DNA from: Paramacrobiotus metropolitanus
Lineage: Eukaryota; Tardigrada; Eutardigrada; Parachela; Macrobiotidae
Length of the DNA: 64,000 nucleotides
NCBI RefSeq assembly: GCF_019649055.1
Contig: NW_026570370.1
Coordinates: forward strand, 1-64,000
Reading direction: 5' to 3'
The translations under genes and the position numbers were made by a program. Below the pieces are notes generated by a model, which searched no databases, was not told where the DNA came from, and saw nothing but the letters and a program-made list of their open reading frames with translations. How positions within the stretch are numbered: position 1 is the stretch's first letter; every line of letters starts with the position of its first letter. Below, one piece after another: positions 59,041 to 64,000 of the stretch.

Positions 59041-60669
59041 AGCAATAACATATCGTTTTTAAGCGCAGGTGTTGAGCCTTCTTTATTAGCGCATGGCGAT
59101 TCCGTTTCGTATTATGTTGCCTAAGTTGTTTGCCTCCAGTAATTCGTTTTTTTCTTACTGTGTAAGGATGGAACGTGTCTACGTTATTAGTTTCGTCGGT
59201 TTGTACATAAAATCTTCTGGAACTAAAACCGTAAGAATAATTGATCGGCGTGCCGTACGAAAACGTTTGTAAGTCCTTCGGTGCTCGGAGCGCAACCATT
59301 TTCCAAAATGTAGATCTCCACTGTCCACAAGGTGTCTTAAAGGCTCACCGCAAACAACCAGCCGTGGATAGTTGCGTAACCAGCAGTTGCGTAGCAGTCA
59401 ACTTGAATATCTGCAGTGTGCTATCCAACGTTTGCAACGCTTTACTACAGAAGATCTGCACAAGTTCACGGTTGATGCCTAAGGAAAGGTTGATGGTTAT
59501 TTATTCAGAAACTTGAAGTTCAGTTCTATTCCGAGCGCTCAGTGCCAGTGATCCGGCGTGCATCATTCGCGAAACACTGACGGTTAACAAACAGGGGCAT
59601 GCGATTTTCTAAAGGACAGCATAAAGCAGATTGTCTTAGCCCTGCTAAAAACGTAATGCACTATGAACCCAGGCTTCAAAATTTTTATTAGCAGTACGAC
59701 ATTTCGTTTAGGTAAATCGCTAGATTGCACAGAGCATTCAAGGTGTCGAGGTATCCCGTGTACACATATACTTTACGTTTTGTAAGTGCGGCAGAAATGC
59801 ATACCGCTCCTAAGTTAGTTTTATGTTTTTCATTTTCAAGGCTGCTAGTTTCAATCCAATTTGATTAATGATGAGGTAAAATTGCTAATTGTTTTATCTT
59901 CATGTATATTTCGAATTCACTAATACGTTCTTAAATTATTGCGAAGGGCAGTAATTGTATCAATAGAAGACTTTTGTATTGTAATTGTATTTTAATTGTT
60001 TTACAGCAGTTTTGGCAGTAGTTATATCCAGTACGTGCGCTAATGTCACAGAATTATAATTATGAGTGTCTAAACTACTGTTCCAGTATTCGCACCGCAT
60101 GAATCGCACGTATTCGCCAGATTTGCCAAGTTCAGATTAAGGCTACACTGTGTCCAAGAAAAGACATTCTCGTACATCACTACAGTTTTGGTACGTAAAC
60201 ACATACGTCAAACTAATAAATTACAAAGTTGAGTTGGCAGTCATTAGTCAAGTTAGGAGCGCTGTAAGACGCTGTAATTTTATTTTATTTTCCATATTAT
60301 AATGCAGCACTACATACCGTTACATACAAAAACTTAACCCTTGACATACAGATTAGCTCTCAAGAAATGCACTGCACCTGATACACTTGACCTTTCACAG
60401 TGCGTACTACGAAAATAAAATGCATACGCTACATATATGGGGTTACTGTTCTCAATCTTCCAAAAATTGTTTTGCATAGCTGATGAAAATTTTGTAGGGT
60501 TATATAATAAATTTGGCGAGTCGAAAAGAGTAGCAATGGAGACATTATCATCAGAAAGCCAATCACAACTCAATCGCGTTACTGTGGATCCCGTAGCGCA
60601 CCCCCGTGTTGTCTTACTGATGTACGAGTGCTGTATTTACTGAAACATTTTCGGAATTGTTTACAATTT
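59041..60669. other. Gene-poor region downstream of the KDZ-like gene
   Basis: Short ORFs (59027-59299 minus, 59241-59516 plus, 60334-60573 minus) lack motifs and splice support. AT-rich sequence. No terminal inverted repeat matching the other side of the KDZ/ATPase pair was recognised. Confidence 0.4.
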
Positions 60670-61790
60670 TACTGCATCATTCATAGCTGGTTCGAAGAAG
60701 AACAAATACGTCGTCCCAGTAATGGTCAGACCCTTGCCGCCCAACGAAATGGACATAAGAAGAATCTTGATTCGCCCATTTCGCAAATCCTCTAAAGCAA
60801 CGGGAAGGCCTTTTTAGTCCTTGACATACAGAACCGTGTCCTCGTTGCGAATCACGATCGTCGTGTAATCATCCAGGCTTTCCGTTAATCAGAATAACCG
60901 AATAACCGAGAATTTTTCCGTAGATCAACACTGTTTAGGCTGAAAATCTTGTGCACCACTGCTTCCATTTTCTGTGGAGCACTTTTCAAACTCAACGTAT
61001 CTAAATGCAATTTTTCTGGCAAAGGTTTGCGGTGCACGCCGTCGGCCTTTACAACTTCGTGTTTTGTGTGGCGACTTTCCGAAACTGCGTTTGCTGCCTA
61101 TGATAGCTCGAAGCTTCCTTTTCTATCATTTTGTGACAAGTTCGGCAGATAACGTGAGTGCAGATACAAGGCCAATCTTTTCCCATCGCTGCACACCGCA
61201 TCATTACAGACACAGCATTCGTGCTGCTGTTCCTGGCTCTCGTTGAACATAGCCATCCTGCATATTTTGAATGTAATTGAATCGGGAGGTATCACCAGTC
61301 ACCACCGTGACGCCGGGAGTATGCTTTGGGCATCCTTTGGAATGAGCCCGTATTGCGCTGCAGATTTTTATCGGACAGAAGTAGCATAAAACGATATTTT
61401 ATGAATTTGACGCAGTTTATCACAGGAGCTAATTTAGGTTCGTAACATTTGGTACAGACTTGAGAAGCAAATCGGCTTCTCTTTCAGCAGATCCAAAACC
61501 AGCTGAAAATGCTTCCATTCCACTTTCCATTCAAAATAATCTTTATATATTTCTTTTTCTTATGGCCATTCGAAAGCTCTTCCAAAGCAGATGCTTGGAG
61601 GTCGTTTTGCAAATTTCCTTTAAACCACTGTCCGCTTAGTCCGATTCACGCCCATCGCAATCCAGACTCTTGCTGCATATCTTTTGTTTGCGTTGTCGGC
61701 CGGTCAACTCGGCACCATCGTCATCGTCGGTTAATTCCATTACAGTTCGGAAAATGAGATCTTCGTAACCGGAAAAGGCTTTTTCCAGCA
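60670..61790 (-). pseudogene. SNF2-family helicase with RING finger (HLTF/TTF2-like), decayed
   Basis: The minus strand, read 61790 to 60670, shows an acidic stretch (TVMELTDDDDGAELTGRQR). Next is a RING-like cysteine run (ECCVCNDAVCSD in one frame, THVICRTCHKMI in the next), then LHLDTLSLKSAPQKMEAV. The last part is a clear C-terminal helicase signature: LRNGRIKILLMSISLGGKGL, then TGTTYLFFFEPAMNDAVKL, equivalent to motifs V-VI of SNF2 ATPases. Stops and frame changes occur between each block (for example a TAA near 60813 and the RING frameshift near 61185). The N-terminal ATPase lobe is not seen. It is therefore a relic, or a badly assembled gene. Confidence 0.5.
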
Positions 61791-61929
61791 CACCCAGACG
61801 TTATCGTGTTTTAATCGGTAACAGCGATAACTGTATCTTCACGGTTACGATATTCGTTGCAGTGTTTAGGTTATGGTAATTTTTTTTAAAACAATAGCTG
61901 AAAGAAAACTAAAAAATAAAAGTCGTTCC

Positions 61930-62400
61930 GTTCTATTTGCTGCTTTGCTCGCTTCGCTGCGCTTACTCTCGCCGCAGCTCGAGTCGCTTCTGGCTCCGCT
62001 TTGATTTTCTTAGAAACAGTTACTCGCTAATGTACAGTATCATCATTAAAGTAAACGTTTAAATTGAACCGTAAACAAAACCATTTCCGAAGAAAAGATA
62101 TAATAATCCTTTGAGTTTTACTTTGTTGCTCCGCTCGCTGCGCTGCGCTTGCTCACGCCGCAGCTCGGCGTCGCCTTCGGCTCCGCCTTCGATTTCCGTA
62201 GAAACGGTTATTCGCTTCTGTATCATCGCGATAATGGAACGTCTGAACTACACCGTAAAAAATCTTTTGGAAGAATGAAAAATCGAACCCTTTGAATTTA
62301 CTTGCTGCTCCGCTCGCTACTCTGCGCTGGCTTGGTCCGCAGTTCGGCGTTGCCTTTGGCTACGCTTTCAGTTTCAACAGCAAGGGTGACGGCAATCCGT
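61930..62400. repeat. Three diverged GC-rich tandem copies, period about 180 bp
   Basis: GC-rich blocks starting near 61939, 62125 and 62303 share TGCTCCGCTCGCTGCGCT and a following GCCGCAGCTCGGCGTCGCC / TTCGGCTCCGCC segment. Each is followed by an AT-rich part with TTCGATTTCCGTAGAAAC-type sequence and gaataatcCTTTGA. CGCCGCAGCTCGGCG gives local palindromes. Just after, 62399-62505 has short GTTACGGTAAC / AGTTATGGTAGCGT repeats. No coding function is assigned. Confidence 0.6.
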
Positions 62401-62510
62401 TAACAATAGTTACGGTAGCCCTTACCGTGACCGAAACTAAGACGGTTACGGTAACATGTTATAGTTATGGTAGCGTAACATTTAGTTATGGTAGCGTCGT
62501 AGCGCCTTGA

Positions 62511-63954
62511 CCATCACATATCAAGCGTTCACATTTGTCATTCTTCATAATTTCTAGCTTCTAGCAAACATTAAATGTTATGTTATAAAACAAACCGGTC
62601 ATTGTGCACGGTTTACGCTCCTGATTCAGCAGAATTCTATGAAGTATCTAACTTACTCCCAATTTACGCACTAGTCGTCAGAGCAGCAGAGTAACAAACC
62701 AGCAAAAGGATGCGGTTAATTCTAGCTGGCCTTTCCGCTTAATGTTCAGTTTTCAGTGCCTCAGCTAGAAAGATAAATGGCTTCCTAAATCAGTGTCTTG
62801 TGGAGTTTCATCTTGCATTTCTTCGGCGCGGTGACTGGTTACAGAAAATAAATCGCGGTAACTCTTTACTCGATTACAGAGTACAAACTGGCAGATTTTA
62901 CTGAACTTTCGCACATCCAAATCGCCCAGTTCGCCCACGTTCCATTCGCGGTCTGAATACTGCGCGGATGAGCGCGGATCTTCCTTCTGGAATATTTCTA
63001 GAATCTACAAGAAACTCAAAAATTTTACCAGTTTGTAACAGAATAAATTTTGCAATAATAATCGGTGTGCAAAATTAATACTGCAAAAGACTTCTGACTG
63101 CCAGTCAGCACAATACAGAGGGAATTGTTTAGTACTTACGTCAGATACTTCCAAGTAGAAATCCTCGCGTTTATCTTCAGTCAGGTCTGCCGACAACTGC
63201 GCCAGCGTATCCACATTAGCCGGTATTTCCCATTGCAAATGTTTCTCGAAGATATCAGGAATGTTCACCGCATCAAAACTTTCAAGTTGAAAAACCGCCA
63301 ATGGAATGCGAAACTTCATTTCAGGAACATCATCTACCGAGGTGGAATAAGTCAGCGAGAAATCATTCCAAATTAGCCGGTCACAGCAGGACATTAGTCT
63401 GGAATACACTTTGTGGTTGCTGGGAAGTAATCCCACACCGAATAATTGTGCTGCGAAATGGAGATGGATCGCGTGTGCATTACCAACCGGTCAATGCGGA
63501 TGTTGGAGGCATTCGAAACCTTCTTAGTATACTTGATTAATTCGCCCGTGACCGTGGTGTTTTCATGCTCGAATCCGCATTCGCAGTTGTCATCCGCGTC
63601 CCGAATGCAGATGGTTCGCATGGCTGGTGTGACGTATTTAAAGACACAAGCGAAAGTAGCGTAGTCGCATGGCAACTTTCCGTACCGTCCGTCCTTCATT
63701 GACAGGAAAACTTCTTTGCACAGTTCGTCCGAAGTCAGAATCTCATTCCACAAATGACTGACACGTCGACATCGCTGCCGCTCGACGGTGTCCAGTGTTT
63801 TGGAAACCTCCGCTAGAAGCACCGGCGGCAACGCTAATGTACTCAGTTCAATGGTGCAGAGAGGCTTTTTTCGTTTGGCCTCTTCCTCAACTTCTACAGT
63901 TTTTGGTTTTTGGAAGCCAGCAAATCGTTCAGCTTCCTTCAACAAACTGACCTA
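62511..63954. repeat. Segmental duplication, copy 2
   Basis: Same-orientation duplicate of 35808-37283, including 3' flank and exons 3 and 2 of the F-box gene, with scattered substitutions and small indels. It begins TTGACCATCACATATCAAGC. Confidence 0.8.
62765..63951 (-). pseudogene. F-box family copy 5, partial (cut by window end) with a frameshift
   Basis: Minus-strand exon 2 (63951-63140) starts VSLLKEAERFAGFQKPKTV and has the F-box (LPPVLLAEVSKTLDTVERQ, then RCRRVSHLWNEIL). The terminal exon (63005-62765) reads ILEIFQKEDPRSSAQY and ends at a TAG. Compared with copy 4 one base is missing near 63421 (GGGAAGTAATCCC versus GGCAACGTAATCCC), which shifts the frame inside the C-terminal half before SNHKVYSRLMSCCDRLIW. 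The N-terminal exon would lie beyond base 64000. It is probably a pseudogene or carries an assembly indel. Confidence 0.6.
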
Positions 63955-64000
63955 CGCGATCGGAAACATCAGTGTATGCCGGGTATTTCAGCAAGAATCT

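Overview
This is a window of nuclear DNA from an animal, not a prokaryote. Coding regions are split by short GT-AG introns, transposon remnants are dense, and there are retroelement, KDZ, SMYD, F-box and chemoreceptor-like sequences. A repeated lineage-specific F-box family and divergent SMYD genes fit a small ecdysozoan; a eutardigrade is my best guess, by pattern only. I found no tRNA, rRNA or CRISPR. Exon coordinates below come from reading-frame continuity and GT/AG sites, not from transcripts.

Layout. (1) 0-5.6 kb: two small membrane-protein genes (75-908, 2296-3121) and weak or broken ORFs. (2) 5.9-10.1 kb: F-box family copy 1, whose first intron carries a 1.4-kb element with perfect 52-bp inverted ends. 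(3) 9.4-25.5 kb: a complex duplication of form A - B(inverted) - A - B. A (about 2.1 kb) holds the terminal exon of copy 1 plus the endonuclease end of a non-LTR retroelement. B (about 5.9 kb) holds its reverse transcriptase and a SMYD-like gene. The B copies form a giant inverted repeat around the second A. (4) 25.9-31.8 kb: a foldback element, intact four-exon F-box copy 2, truncated copy 3 and a second retroelement tail. (5) 32.5-33.6 kb: a gustatory-receptor-like 7TM gene. (6) 36.1-38.1 kb: F-box copy 4. (7) 38.6-41.6 kb: a GC-rich 82-bp satellite of roughly 37 units. (8) 44.5-59.0 kb: a minus-strand hypothetical gene, then a head-to-head pair. One member is a seven-exon SF3-helicase/DUF927-like P-loop ATPase (minus); the other is an eight-exon KDZ-type DDE transposase-like gene (plus), whose last exon is split by a mariner-type element with a clean TA duplication. 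(9) 60.7-63.9 kb: a decayed SNF2/RING helicase, a three-copy GC-rich repeat and F-box copy 5, which is a segmental duplicate of copy 4 cut by the window edge.

The most interesting system is the divergent KDZ/SF3 pair: a transposase-like gene with its D-D-E residues visible, beside a helicase-like ATPase, sharing about 660 bp of putative promoter. Next come the A-B-A-B rearrangement and the satellite. Several genes differ from their paralogues by single-base indels, many in homopolymers, so pseudogenes and assembly errors cannot be fully separated from sequence alone.
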